Source: Bradyrhizobium monzae (GTDB taxonomy: Bacteria; Pseudomonadota; Alphaproteobacteria; Rhizobiales; Xanthobacteraceae). From it: a DNA stretch of 64,000 nt. The DNA lies in contig NZ_JAIRDQ010000001.1 of assembly GCF_021458635.1 (NCBI RefSeq), positions 1,364,001 to 1,428,000 on the forward strand, in the 5' to 3' direction. The first letter of the stretch is position 1. Every line of letters begins with the position of its first letter. The translations under genes and the position numbers were made by a program. A model generated the notes under the pieces. The model made no database searches, was not told the origin of the DNA, and saw nothing but the letters and a program-made list of their open reading frames with translations. Below are positions 28,298-37,295 of the stretch, piece after piece.

Positions 28298-29791
28298 ATG
28301 GTCAGCCCAAAGCATGTCTGCGTGATCGGCGCCGGCGTCTCCGGCCTCGCCACCGCAAAAGCGTTCTCCGCCCGCGGCCACCGCGTCACCATCGTCGAGC
28401 GCAGCGCCGATCTCGGCGGCGTCTGGGAGCCGGCGCGATCGTATCCGGAGGTGCAGACGCAAAGCCCCAAGGATCTCTACCGCTACACGGATCGCGCCAT
28501 GCCGGATTCCTATCCGGAGTGGCCGACCGGGCCGCAGGTCCATGCCTATCTCACAGACTACGCCAAGAGCTTCGGCCTCGACCGCATGCTGCGCCTCGAC
28601 ACCGCGGTCGCCGGCATGGCGCGACGCGCCGACGGCCGACCGGGCTGGACGCTCGCGCTATCGGGCAAGGACGGTACGATCACGAACGAGGATTTCGATT
28701 TCGTCGCGGTATGCACCGGGCAGTTCAACGAGCCGCGCGAGCTGCATTGCCCGGGCGAGGACGGTTTCGCGGCGCAGGGCGGACAGATCCTGCACTCGTC
28801 GAAATACAGCGATCCCACGCTGGCAGAAGGACGCCGCGTCGCCGTGCTCGGCGGCTCGAAGTCCGCGACCGACATCGCCGTGAACGCGGTGAAATCAGGC
28901 GCGCGTGAGGTCACCATCGTGATGCGCGAGCCGGTCTGGCGCATCCCCTATTTCATCGGCGGGCTCGTGAACTTCAAGCGCATCCTCTACGTCCGCGCGC
29001 AGGAGGAGATGTTTCCGGGCTGGGGCATCGGCGCGGCGTCGCGACTGGCGTACCGCGTCGCCGCGCCCCTGATCTGGGCGAACTGGCGCGGGCTCGAGAG
29101 CCTGCTGAAGGCGCAGCTCAAGCTCAATAAATGCAAGATGGTGCCGAAAGAGCGGATCGAGGACGGCGTCAACTGCTCGGTCCCGATCGCAACGCCGGGC
29201 TTCTACGCGATGGTCGCCGATGGCCGGATCAAGGCCGTGTTCGGCAGCTTCGACCACTACGAAGGCGACACCATCGTGATGAGCGGCGGCGAGCGCGTCA
29301 GCGCCGACATCGCCGTGCTCGCGATCGGCTACAAGCTCGGTGTGCCCTTCCTGCCGGACGCCTATCAGCAAAAGCTGGTCGATGCAGACGGGCAGTACCG
29401 GCTCTACCGGCTGATCGCGAACCCGGACCTGCCCGACCTCGGCTTCGTCGGCTTCAACTCGTCGTTCTGCACCGTGCTCTGCGCCGACCTCGCCGCAAAC
29501 TGGCTGGTGCGCTATACAGACGGGCAACTCGCCAACCAGCCGACGGCGCAGCAGATGCGCGACAACATCGAGATGATGCTGCACTTCAAGCGCGTGGAGC
29601 GGCCGGCCGCGGGCGTCTATGGCGGCTTGTGCGTCGCGCCCTATCACTATCGGCATTTCGACGAGCTGATGGCCGACATCGGTGCCAAGACTCGGAAGCG
29701 CGGCGGGCTCGCCGGACACTTCCTGCCGCCCGACGCCGATGCCTATGCAAAATTTCTGACCTCCGCGCCGGAGTACCGGGCGGCGGGATGA
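28298..29791 (+). CDS. Flavin-containing monooxygenase-like NAD(P)/FAD protein
   Basis: A 497-residue flavoprotein from the ATG at 28298 (MVSPKHVCVIGAGVSGLATA). FAD site GAGVSGLATAKAFSARGH ... ERSADLGGVWEPARSYP; the segment TGQFNEPRELHCPG corresponds to the FMO-type linker; the second dinucleotide fold is VAVLGGSKSATDIAVNAV for NADPH. The FMO fingerprint FxGxxxHxxxY is degenerate here (GGQILHSSKYSD keeps the HSSxY). Such enzymes insert one oxygen atom into N, S or carbonyl groups (FMO or Baeyer-Villiger type). A hydrophobic stretch near residues 245-275 suggests membrane association. Substrate unknown; possibly linked to the neighbouring cupin and AraC regulator. Confidence 0.88.
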   Translation: MVSPKHVCVIGAGVSGLATAKAFSARGHRVTIVERSADLGGVWEPARSYPEVQTQSPKDLYRYTDRAMPDSYPEWPTGPQVHAYLTDYAKSFGLDRMLRLDTAVAGMARRADGRPGWTLALSGKDGTITNEDFDFVAVCTGQFNEPRELHCPGEDGFAAQGGQILHSSKYSDPTLAEGRRVAVLGGSKSATDIAVNAVKSGAREVTIVMREPVWRIPYFIGGLVNFKRILYVRAQEEMFPGWGIGAASRLAYRVAAPLIWANWRGLESLLKAQLKLNKCKMVPKERIEDGVNCSVPIATPGFYAMVADGRIKAVFGSFDHYEGDTIVMSGGERVSADIAVLAIGYKLGVPFLPDAYQQKLVDADGQYRLYRLIANPDLPDLGFVGFNSSFCTVLCADLAANWLVRYTDGQLANQPTAQQMRDNIEMMLHFKRVERPAAGVYGGLCVAPYHYRHFDELMADIGAKTRKRGGLAGHFLPPDADAYAKFLTSAPEYRAAG

Positions 29792-29882
29792 GATTGGAGA
29801 ACCCGATTTGCGGCTCGCCAGGCCGCGGATTTGATGCTTACGATCCCATGGCCAACGAATCTCCGGGACATGGGAACTCGCC

Positions 29883-30956
29883 ATGGGACGACGATGTCAC
29901 GCCGCTGCGGCGGTGGCGGCGCTTGGGCTGATCCTCTCGACGCCCGCCGCGAGCCGGGCGCAAACGCTCACGGCAACGCAATCGGACGCGCAGGCCGCCT
30001 ACGATCGCGCGCTCGGCGACTTCAAATCGGTCCTTGCGGAGCGTCGCCGCCAGATCGAGGCGAAGCAACCGCTGCCCAATTTGCCGGGCCAGGCCTTGTA
30101 TCTCGCGCGCGTCGCGGTGATCAGCACGTACAAGGATCTCACCGACGCCGTACCGTCGCGGATCGGCAAGCCGAACAAGTTCGAAATACCCCCGGCCTAT
30201 TTCGATGCCGCGATCGAGCCGCTGGTCGACGAATATGCTGACCTGTTCGAGATCATGGAGGCGCCGCCGGCGAGCGCGCAGAATTCGGCGACGCCATTCA
30301 ATGATGTCGTCGATCTCGCCGCAGCGATTGCGCGCGCCAGGGGCCTTGCACCGGTTCACGCCGAAGCTGCCGGCCGCATCAGTCTCGGACTGTTCTACGC
30401 CGAGACCAACGGCAAGCAGAACGTCCGCAATGCGCGCTCGAACACCTATATGGGCAGCCTGCAGACCGGCCCGTCCGAGGACCGCAACGGCCAGCGCAAA
30501 TGGGAGGCCATCAAGGCTGCGATTGCGGCTACCGATCCTGCGCTGAACGCGCGTGACGACAAGGAAGAGGCACGATCCCGCGGCACCGATCGCCGTTTCA
30601 ATCACTGGACCAATGTGCGCGACGGTCTGATGAACGCGCATGCGGAGCTGTTTGCCGAAATCCCCGCGATCGTGAAGACCCTGCCCGATCCGATCGACCA
30701 GATGAAGCTGTTCGAGCTGATCCAGATCGTCCCGACGCCGACGCGCTCGGCACTGAAGTCGGGCGACCTGCTGAACTACCGGGTGTCCGATCCGACCATC
30801 ATGAAGCACCTGCGCAACAACAGCATCTTCGCCTTCGGCAAGGCCGACCGGGCGCGAAGCTCGGCCAGCTTCCGTGAGATTCTCGGCGCGATGTGGCTGT
30901 TCAAGCGGAAGTTCCAGAAGGCGATGGTGAAATACGCGGAGATCAAGCCGCGCTAG
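29883..30956 (+). CDS. Secreted protein of unknown function
   Basis: A 357-residue protein with a Sec signal peptide (MGRRCHAAAAVAALGLILSTPAASRAQ). The mature part is mainly helical: AYDRALGDFKSVLAERRRQIEAK, then FEIPPAYFDAAIEPLVDEYADLFEIME. The stretch SLGLFYAETNGKQNVRNARSNTYMGSLQTGPSEDRNG in the middle, with a glutamate after LFYAE, looks faintly like a lysozyme or transglycosylase active-site region, but I cannot confirm this. No membrane span other than the signal. It lies between the monooxygenase gene (92 bp away) and the convergent peroxidase gene. I assign no function. Confidence 0.78.
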   Translation: MGRRCHAAAAVAALGLILSTPAASRAQTLTATQSDAQAAYDRALGDFKSVLAERRRQIEAKQPLPNLPGQALYLARVAVISTYKDLTDAVPSRIGKPNKFEIPPAYFDAAIEPLVDEYADLFEIMEAPPASAQNSATPFNDVVDLAAAIARARGLAPVHAEAAGRISLGLFYAETNGKQNVRNARSNTYMGSLQTGPSEDRNGQRKWEAIKAAIAATDPALNARDDKEEARSRGTDRRFNHWTNVRDGLMNAHAELFAEIPAIVKTLPDPIDQMKLFELIQIVPTPTRSALKSGDLLNYRVSDPTIMKHLRNNSIFAFGKADRARSSASFREILGAMWLFKRKFQKAMVKYAEIKPR

Positions 30957-30978
30957 GGTCACGCCGCACCGGACCCGC

Positions 30979-32322
30979 CTAGTTCTCCGCCTTGTAGCCG
31001 TCCGTCAGCGTCTTCAGGAAGGCGATGATGTCGGCCTCGTCCTGGTCGGTCATCGCCGGCTTGTCGCCGGGATGACGATCGAACGGGGGATCGGTGACGT
31101 CGACATTGGCGTGATATTTTTCAGGCAGGTCGTCGTATTTCCCCACCGTGCCATCGGCTGCGCGTGGAAACACCTTTTCCGGATTGGTGTCGCGGACATT
31201 GTAGAACTCGAGCACCTGCTCGAGGGTCTTGAAGACGCCGTTGTGGAAGAAGGCGTGACGCGTCGCGGTATTGCGCAGCGTCGGCGTCAGGAACATGCCG
31301 CAATATTGCGTCTGCTCGGAAATGTCGGTCCGATGCGGACCGCAGACGCCGAGATCGAAATAGCCGGGATCGTTGTTGCCGGCGAGCGCGGCATTCCGCG
31401 GCGCGCCGAGCGCTTCATATTGGTGGTCGGTAAACATCGGCGGCAAGCCGTCGCGGGTCGGCGCCGAGATATGGCAGCCGGCGCAGTTCGCGTTGTCGGG
31501 ATCGTTGAACAACTGCAGGCCGCGCATTTCGCTTTCGGACAGCCGTGCCTTGCCCTCGAGCCAATAATCGTACTTGCTGCTGTAGGGATGGAAGCTCGGC
31601 TCTTCGACCTGGTAGCGCGCGACCGCGAACATCGCTTCCGCAATCAGCAGCCGCTGGTTTCTCAGCACGCCGGCGCCGAACAGCTCGACGAAGCGCTGGA
31701 CGTAAGGCGCACGACGCAGCTTGTCGGCGACGATTTCCGCGCTGCCGCCATCCATCTCGTTGGCGTCGAGCAGCGGAAACAGCGCCTGGTCCTGCAACGT
31801 GTCGGCACGGCCGTCCCAGAACAGGCCGCCCTGGGGAACGATATTCGCGGATGCGCCGGAGCCACCAGCCGTCTTGGTCGTGCGCACGGCCTGCTGGCCG
31901 AGCGCAGCCATCTGCGCCAGGTCGATGATGTTGTCGTCGTCGCCCTTGTCGGGGCCGATGCTGAAATTCGGCTGGCGATCGAGATAGGTCAGCGACGGCA
32001 CTGCGCGTGCGCCTTGCCGCGACAGATTGGCGCCGCCAAGCATCACCGGGCCGTCGTTGGGCGGGCCGTAGGCATGATCCGGGCTGTGACAGGATGCGCA
32101 AGACAGCGAACCGGACGACGACAGCGAAGCGTCGTAGAAAATCTCCCTCCCGAGCTGCGCCATCGCGGACAACGGGGCGACGGGCGGACGCATGAGACGA
32201 ACCGGGTTCGGGTTCGTGCCCACTGTATTCGCCTCCGCAAGTCCTTGCGTCTCGGCTGCAAAGACGGCGCCGGCCAGAGCGAGCAGGCCGGCGCCGAGGA
32301 GCCACAAGGTGCGGCTGTCCAT
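30979..32322 (-). CDS. Di-heme cytochrome c peroxidase / MauG family protein
   Basis: A 447-residue periplasmic protein with an N-terminal signal (MDSRTLWLLGAGLLALAGAVFA). Two CXXCH heme c sites are seen: LSCASCHSPDHAYG at about residue 75 and NCAGCHISAPTRDG at about 280. Both fit the bacterial di-heme peroxidase/MauG fold, with conserved elements SLTYLDRQPNFSIGPDK, GGLFWDGRADTLQDQAL and TPTLRNTATRHAFFHNGVFKTLEQVLEFYN. Members reduce hydrogen peroxide or oxidise protein residues. It begins 20 bp after the phosphoesterase gene on the same strand, so a Pho-box-driven two-gene transcript is likely. The third heme or a partner protein is not present. Confidence 0.92.
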   Translation of the reverse strand: MDSRTLWLLGAGLLALAGAVFAAETQGLAEANTVGTNPNPVRLMRPPVAPLSAMAQLGREIFYDASLSSSGSLSCASCHSPDHAYGPPNDGPVMLGGANLSRQGARAVPSLTYLDRQPNFSIGPDKGDDDNIIDLAQMAALGQQAVRTTKTAGGSGASANIVPQGGLFWDGRADTLQDQALFPLLDANEMDGGSAEIVADKLRRAPYVQRFVELFGAGVLRNQRLLIAEAMFAVARYQVEEPSFHPYSSKYDYWLEGKARLSESEMRGLQLFNDPDNANCAGCHISAPTRDGLPPMFTDHQYEALGAPRNAALAGNNDPGYFDLGVCGPHRTDISEQTQYCGMFLTPTLRNTATRHAFFHNGVFKTLEQVLEFYNVRDTNPEKVFPRAADGTVGKYDDLPEKYHANVDVTDPPFDRHPGDKPAMTDQDEADIIAFLKTLTDGYKAEN

Positions 32323-32342
32323 TATTATGACGTCCCGTTGGA

Positions 32343-34058
32343 CTAGCGGTGGTGGTGCTCGTCCGGCGGGCTGACCATCACCGTGCCCGTGGTCGGATCA
32401 AGGAACAGCGCGTCGGTGCGGAAGTCGTGGCTATGATCATGGTCGAAGTCAAACAGGTCCATGATCGAACCGGAGCTGGCATCGAACGAGCCGCCGCCGA
32501 GACGCTGGCCGTGCAGCCAGTTGTCCTCGATGAAGCGGACCACCGAAGCCTGGGTCGTATAGGCGTGGCTGACATAGTTGGTCTTGGCGTAGGGCGAGAC
32601 CACGATCAGGGGAACGCGGGTGCCCGGACCGCAGCGGCCGTTGACCGGCTTGCCGATGAGGCCCTTCGGCGCCGGCTGCTTGGTCGGGCCGAGGCCGCAC
32701 AGGCCGGGGCCGTTGACCTGGTCGGCGGTCGCGTCATACGAGGCGTTCTTCGGCGCGACGTACTGGTGATCGTACCAGCCGTCGGAGTCGTCATAGGTGA
32801 TGATGACGGCGGTCTCGCGCCACTCCGGCTGCTTCTGGAGGAAGTTGATCAGCTCGACATTGCCGGCCTGCTCGTCGAGCGGGTCGGAGTTGCCGGCGTG
32901 ACCATCCTGGAAGGCAGGCATCTTGACATAGGAGACGGCCGGGAAATTGCCGGCCTTGATCGCGGCATAGAGGTCTTCGAGGTCGTAGTTGTGGTTGGCG
33001 GGATCGACCTTGCCATTGAAGTCGTGGGTATGGCCGATCGCGTGCACCGAGCTCGGCCGCGCATGGGTCGGGTTGGCCGTGGACGCGTGATACTGGAAGA
33101 AGGCGTGGTGCGGGATGTAGTCGACGATGGTGCCGTTGACGTTGGTCGAGAACGTGCTGCGGCCGCAACCGGTGGTGCCGTTGGCGTTCTTGAGCGTCAG
33201 GTCGAAGCCACCCATGAAGCTGCCCCAGCTGATGCGCTCGTCGGTGAGAAGGTTGCCGATGTTCTTGCCACCCATCAGCATGGTGCTGGTCGCGCTCGAG
33301 CAGGCGTCGTTGCCGGGATCGGTGTCGCCGGTCAGCGTCAGGCCGCCCTGGCCGTCTGCGATCGACGCCGTGGTGCCGATGACCGGCTGCACGCCGTTGG
33401 TCTGGCCGCCGACGACTTCAAGCACGCCCGGCGTCGACGGACCGAAGGTGTCGGTCCAATTGTTGTCGCTCATGGCGAAGTGCTGGGCATAGTTCCACAA
33501 GCCCGTGACGGTGTTGCCGTCGAAATAGCCCATCACCTGGCCGTTGGTGCCGAACGCACCGGCGCCGCCGGCGGTGCCGCGGCCAGTGAATTTCGGAAAC
33601 AGGTCATCCTTGCCGTTGTCGACGGCCTGCTGCTCGGGCGTATAGGAGTGGTTCTGCGAGCGCGTATTGGCCTGGGTGCGGTCGAGCCGGAACGGGTCCG
33701 TTGCGCCGGTGCCATTGGCCGGACTGTTGTTCGGGTTGTTCACCAGCAAATTGGCGCTGGCGAGGTTGTTGACCCCAGGCGTATGCGGCTTCGGCACGAA
33801 GGGGATCGAGCCCGAGGGATTGGCCGCGTTCGGATAGGTCGCGAAATAATGGTCGAACGAGCGGTTCTCGTTGAAGATGATCACGAGATGCTTGATCGGC
33901 GTTTCCGTATGAATGTCATGCGGATGGCGATGATGCTCGTCGCGGTTACCGCCGCGGTCGTGGTCACGACCGAAATCGTCTGCGAGCACCGGAATGCTGC
34001 ACGCAAGGGTCGTCGCGGCCGCGAAAATCGCCGCCGTCGTCAAAAATCTGGATTTCAT
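32343..34058 (-). CDS. Phosphoesterase family protein (acid phosphatase AcpA / phospholipase C type)
   Basis: A 571-residue secreted protein with a signal peptide (MKSRFLTTAAIFAAATTLACSIPVLA) and a His/Asp-rich linker. The phosphoesterase family pattern is clear: HLVIIFNENRSFDHYFATYPN at about 58, NNWTDTFGPSTPG, VDYIPHHAFFQYHAST, and VIITYDDSDGWYDHQYVAP. Enzymes of this family hydrolyse phosphate mono- or diesters, or phospholipids, outside the cytoplasm. A sequence matching a PhoB box lies 47 bp upstream of the start, which supports a role in phosphate scavenging. The C-terminus is rich in Asp/His (DFDHDHSHDF) and may bind metals. It leads the transcript that includes the di-heme peroxidase. 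Confidence 0.9.
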   Translation of the reverse strand: MKSRFLTTAAIFAAATTLACSIPVLADDFGRDHDRGGNRDEHHRHPHDIHTETPIKHLVIIFNENRSFDHYFATYPNAANPSGSIPFVPKPHTPGVNNLASANLLVNNPNNSPANGTGATDPFRLDRTQANTRSQNHSYTPEQQAVDNGKDDLFPKFTGRGTAGGAGAFGTNGQVMGYFDGNTVTGLWNYAQHFAMSDNNWTDTFGPSTPGVLEVVGGQTNGVQPVIGTTASIADGQGGLTLTGDTDPGNDACSSATSTMLMGGKNIGNLLTDERISWGSFMGGFDLTLKNANGTTGCGRSTFSTNVNGTIVDYIPHHAFFQYHASTANPTHARPSSVHAIGHTHDFNGKVDPANHNYDLEDLYAAIKAGNFPAVSYVKMPAFQDGHAGNSDPLDEQAGNVELINFLQKQPEWRETAVIITYDDSDGWYDHQYVAPKNASYDATADQVNGPGLCGLGPTKQPAPKGLIGKPVNGRCGPGTRVPLIVVSPYAKTNYVSHAYTTQASVVRFIEDNWLHGQRLGGGSFDASSGSIMDLFDFDHDHSHDFRTDALFLDPTTGTVMVSPPDEHHHR

Positions 34059-34104
34059 TTTTGTTTGCCCTGAAGGAATGACGGGGCAACCCTAGCGATC
34101 GCAT

Positions 34105-34122
34105 TTGACAGAGCTGTGTCAG
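34105..34122 (-). promoter_or_regulatory. Candidate PhoB box upstream of the phosphoesterase gene
   Basis: Read on the minus strand the sequence is CTGACAC-AGCT-CTGTCAA: two 7-bp half-sites in direct repeat, 11 bp apart centre to centre, as in the CTGTCAT-N4-CTGTCAT Pho box. It ends 47 bp before the ATG of the phosphoesterase, where it would replace the -35 element. The same bases also form a near-perfect inverted repeat TGACA-N6-TGTCA, so another operator is possible. Confidence 0.55.
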
Positions 34123-34123
34123 T

Positions 34124-34966
34124 TTGACGCAAGAGACACTTTGCGCCGTTGTTGGGATAAAAAATTCACAGGCCCGCGCCATCGGCAATTATTCCACGCC
34201 TGAAATAAAAAATCGCGGCTCCGGAATCGTTGCGAGATCGCTCTGGTTGGCGCTGGTCGCGAAGCGGAGCGAAGGCACGGTCTCGGTCTTCACGATCAAC
34301 GGCAATGCATTGACGCCGGCTGGCAAGATCCAGCTCGGGGACGCGAAATCGGGTCCAAGCCACGCTGTCTTCTCGCATGACGGCACGACCGCACTGGTCA
34401 CCCGCGACGGCGACAGCCGGACCTCGCTGCTATCAGTGGACGGCAACAAGGTCGAGTACGCCAACCGCGACCTGTTTTCCGGCGTGCGCCCCTACGACAT
34501 CGATCTCACCGGCACCGCCGCCGCAATCATCGGCAGTGTCGGTGCCAGCGGCGGCGACGCCGATACGATCAGCGTGATCGACATGAATGCGAAGCCGATC
34601 CGCGTCGTCACCACGGTCAGTGTGGGGCAGACGCCCGAGGGCGTGAAGATTTCTCCGGACGGCAACTACGTCGCCGTCACCGTCATGAACGGCTCGAACA
34701 AGCCTTCCGCCTCGCCCTTCTTCAACGATTTTGGCCTGCTGAAAGTCTACAAGATCTCCGGCACCGAGCTCGCGCCGGTGGCGGAGGCAAAGATCGGCCT
34801 TTGGTGCCAGGGCATGGATTGGTCGAAGGACTCCAAATATGTCGTGGCCCAGTGCATGGTCGAGAGTGAGCTAATCGCCTTCTCGTTCGACGGCAAGGCG
34901 CTGACCAGGACATCGACGCTCAAGATGCAGGTGAGTCCTGCCGGCATCCGCACTGCCGAGCCGTAA
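34124..34966 (+). pseudogene. 5'-truncated YncE-like beta-propeller protein remnant
   Basis: A frame of 280 codons whose first 38 residues (MTQETLCAVVGIKNSQARAI...) have no propeller character and no signal peptide. From LALVAKRSEGTVSVFTINGN onward it matches the middle and end of periplasmic YncE-type seven-bladed propellers (GPSHAVFSHDGTTALVTRDGD, VGQTPEGVKISPDGNYVAVTV, SNKPSASPFFNDFG). Intact relatives are near 400 residues with an N-terminal signal, so the first two blades and the export signal are missing, apparently lost at a junction near position 34230. It might still be translated, but it would stay in the cytosol. It starts 65 bp from the divergent phosphoesterase and converges with the hydrolase gene. 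Confidence 0.62.
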
Positions 34967-34970
34967 CGAC

Positions 34971-36224
34971 TCATCGATCGAGTGACGTGAGATACTGGTC
35001 GGCGGCCGCACGCCAGCGCTCGGGATAGAGCCGCAGCAAATGGCCGTCACCGGGAACGCCGTGCAGCAGCTCGAAGCGCGCGTTGCCGCCGGCGGCGGCG
35101 AACGCCTGCTGATATTCGCGGATCAGATCTTCCTTGTAGAGGCGGTCGTTGTCGGCATAGAGCCAGAGCTGCTTGACGTTGGCGCCTGCGCCACGGCCGG
35201 CATTCGCGTAATATGGCGTGGTCACCGGTCCGTACGGATACCAGCCGCCGCAGAAGTTCACCACGCCCATCACCTCGCCCGGCTTGAGGCCGGCATAGTG
35301 CATGGCGAGGAAGCCGCCGCGCGACTGGCCGGCGAGCAGCACCTTGCCCGGCTTGACGCCAGGCAGCGTGCGACCATAGGCGATCGCGGAGGCGAGATCG
35401 TCGACGGCCTCGGCGACACCTGCCGAGACATCGATCAGGCTGCCATCGTGATCGCGTCCAAACGTTTCTTCACCGTTGATGCCCTCGGAGCTGCCGCGCC
35501 CGCGGCGCATCAGAACCAGCACCGCAAATCCGTTGTCGCGCAGCCAATGCGCCTCGGTCGAGAACGACCACGACCTGAGCTGATTCCGGCCGACGTCGGA
35601 TCCATGGGTGAAGATCGCGAGCGGTGCCGGCCCCGGTCCCGACGGCGGGTAGAACGTGCCTTCGAGCGTGATCGGCCGCGTGCCGTCAGGCGTGCGAACC
35701 GTGAGATGCGGAATCCGGACGCGCTCACCGGGCCACGGCCAGTCGTTCGGCCGATCGCCTGCAGCAAGACGCGCCGGATCGGTGCGGACCAGCGCTCCGG
35801 AGGTGACGGCACCATTCTTGAGCGTCGCCGTCATGTACAATCGGTCGGGGCCATCAAAGGCATAACGGAAGAGGCGAAACCCCGTCATGGTCAGCACGCC
35901 GTCCACGACTGTCGCCTGGTCCCGCCACCATTCGCGATTCAGGCCGTTGAAGGCCGAGTCCGACCGGGCGAAGACGAGGTCTGCATGCCCGTCGACCCTG
36001 ACGCGCTCGACCACGAGGATGAGCCTGTCGTCTTGCCAGGTCCCGATCCATGCGCCCTGGAAGCGCGCGATCTCGGGCGGCACATCGGACGCCGGCGGCC
36101 CCATGTCGAACCGTGGCGGCAACGGAACGATGGACTCGGGATCGACCGTCAACGGTTGGGCCTGAACGTTCTGCATGATCAAGACCAGCAGCAATGTCGC
36201 GACTGCAGCCAAACGTCCAAGCAT
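34971..36224 (-). CDS. Secreted alpha/beta hydrolase
   Basis: A 417-residue exported protein with a signal peptide (MLGRLAAVATLLLVLIMQNVQAQ). Residues about 50-160 form an N-terminal beta-rich domain that ends before the hydrolase core. The alpha/beta hydrolase has an oxyanion loop IFTHGSDVGR, nucleophile elbow LLAGQSRGGFLAMHYAG (Ser) and the catalytic histidine in GVPGDGHLLRLYP. It resembles dienelactone-hydrolase-like or prolyl-oligopeptidase-like esterases; substrate unknown. It converges with the truncated propeller gene, with 4 bp between stops, and starts 22 bp after the binding-protein gene stop, so the two minus-strand genes may be co-transcribed. Confidence 0.86.
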   Translation of the reverse strand: MLGRLAAVATLLLVLIMQNVQAQPLTVDPESIVPLPPRFDMGPPASDVPPEIARFQGAWIGTWQDDRLILVVERVRVDGHADLVFARSDSAFNGLNREWWRDQATVVDGVLTMTGFRLFRYAFDGPDRLYMTATLKNGAVTSGALVRTDPARLAAGDRPNDWPWPGERVRIPHLTVRTPDGTRPITLEGTFYPPSGPGPAPLAIFTHGSDVGRNQLRSWSFSTEAHWLRDNGFAVLVLMRRGRGSSEGINGEETFGRDHDGSLIDVSAGVAEAVDDLASAIAYGRTLPGVKPGKVLLAGQSRGGFLAMHYAGLKPGEVMGVVNFCGGWYPYGPVTTPYYANAGRGAGANVKQLWLYADNDRLYKEDLIREYQQAFAAAGGNARFELLHGVPGDGHLLRLYPERWRAAADQYLTSLDR

Positions 36225-36246
36225 GTGCTCTCAGCCCAAGGACTAT

Positions 36247-37038
36247 CTACTCGGTACGGATCGGCGTGTCCTTCAGGCCGTTACTATCATAGGCCTTGCG
36301 CAGGGTCCCGTTCGTCACGGCCTCGTTCATGAATTTTGTGACGAAGGCAAGCGACTGCTGACGGGCGAGCGGGACCGCGACGGCGGTGACGGTCTTCTTG
36401 AAAGTCTCGTCGAGCACTTTCGTGCCGGGGATCTTCAACGCCATCTTGTTGAGTTGGTCGCGCGAGAGCCCGAAGGCATCGACCTCGCCGGACTTCAGAA
36501 GGCCGAAGATCTCGTCGTAGGTCTGGTAGCCCGTGACTTTCGCATTCTTCAGATGCGCAACGGCGCCGCGCATCGTGGTCGTGGCGTCGACGGCCGCGAC
36601 CTTGATGCCGGGTTGGTCGAGCGTGGCGAAATTGGTGACGGTCGATCCCGCCTTGACGATATAGGTGGCGTCAGCGACCTCGTAGATCGGGCCGAACATC
36701 ATTTTAGTCTCGCGCTCCGGATCTTTCGGCAACCAGGTAACGTCCCAGCTGCCCTTGCCGGCCGCATCGGTAATCTGCCCGGAATTCTGGTACACGACAT
36801 ACTCGACGGGGATGCCGATTTGCGCCGCCATGTCCTTGCCGAGATCGACGGGTACGCCGGCATAGCCGGCTTCGGTCTTGGTCGACCAGAATGCGCCGCC
36901 CGCCGGGCTGATCGCGATCGCGACCCGAAGCCTGCCGGTCGGCGCGATCTCGTCTTTCAGACCATCGGCTGGCGCGGGCATGACGACCACGGCGGCGAGA
37001 GCGAGGCCGGCGCAGGCCGACCAGAACGGCGTTGGCAT
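36247..37038 (-). CDS. Amino-acid-type ABC transporter substrate-binding protein (SBP family 3)
   Basis: A 263-residue periplasmic protein starting MPTPFWSACAGLALAAVVVM, with GAGGAG nine bases before the ATG. The frame is open upstream to 37341 but without family similarity. After the signal (cleavage near ADG) comes the family 3 pattern: EIAPTGRLRVAIAIS, GVPVDLGKDMAAQIGIPVEYV, GSWDVTWLPKDPERE, and IFGLLKSGEVDAFGLSRDQL. The usual arginine and aspartate that bind the amino acid group are not clearly placed, so the ligand is unknown. No permease or ATPase gene is adjacent, making it an orphan binding protein; it could feed another transporter or act as a sensor. Confidence 0.86.
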   Translation of the reverse strand: MPTPFWSACAGLALAAVVVMPAPADGLKDEIAPTGRLRVAIAISPAGGAFWSTKTEAGYAGVPVDLGKDMAAQIGIPVEYVVYQNSGQITDAAGKGSWDVTWLPKDPERETKMMFGPIYEVADATYIVKAGSTVTNFATLDQPGIKVAAVDATTTMRGAVAHLKNAKVTGYQTYDEIFGLLKSGEVDAFGLSRDQLNKMALKIPGTKVLDETFKKTVTAVAVPLARQQSLAFVTKFMNEAVTNGTLRKAYDSNGLKDTPIRTE

Positions 37039-37295
37039 GTCATTTGTCTCCTCACGTTTCTTCTTGTGCGTCCGCTCTTCTTGTGTGTCCGCTTCATTTC
37101 GCCGGCCTCGCGCCTGTCGCGCGGCTTTTGACACAATTCTGGCCGATCGTCCGCTCCTTGAAAAGCCGCATCTCATGACAAACTTCAAGTCCGTTTGCAG
37201 TGCAAGGGCTGTGACCACCATGGCTATGGTGGTTTCACGGCCGAGCATTTGTTGGTAGCCTGCCGCACCGACAGACAGCCATCGGGGACCACCGA

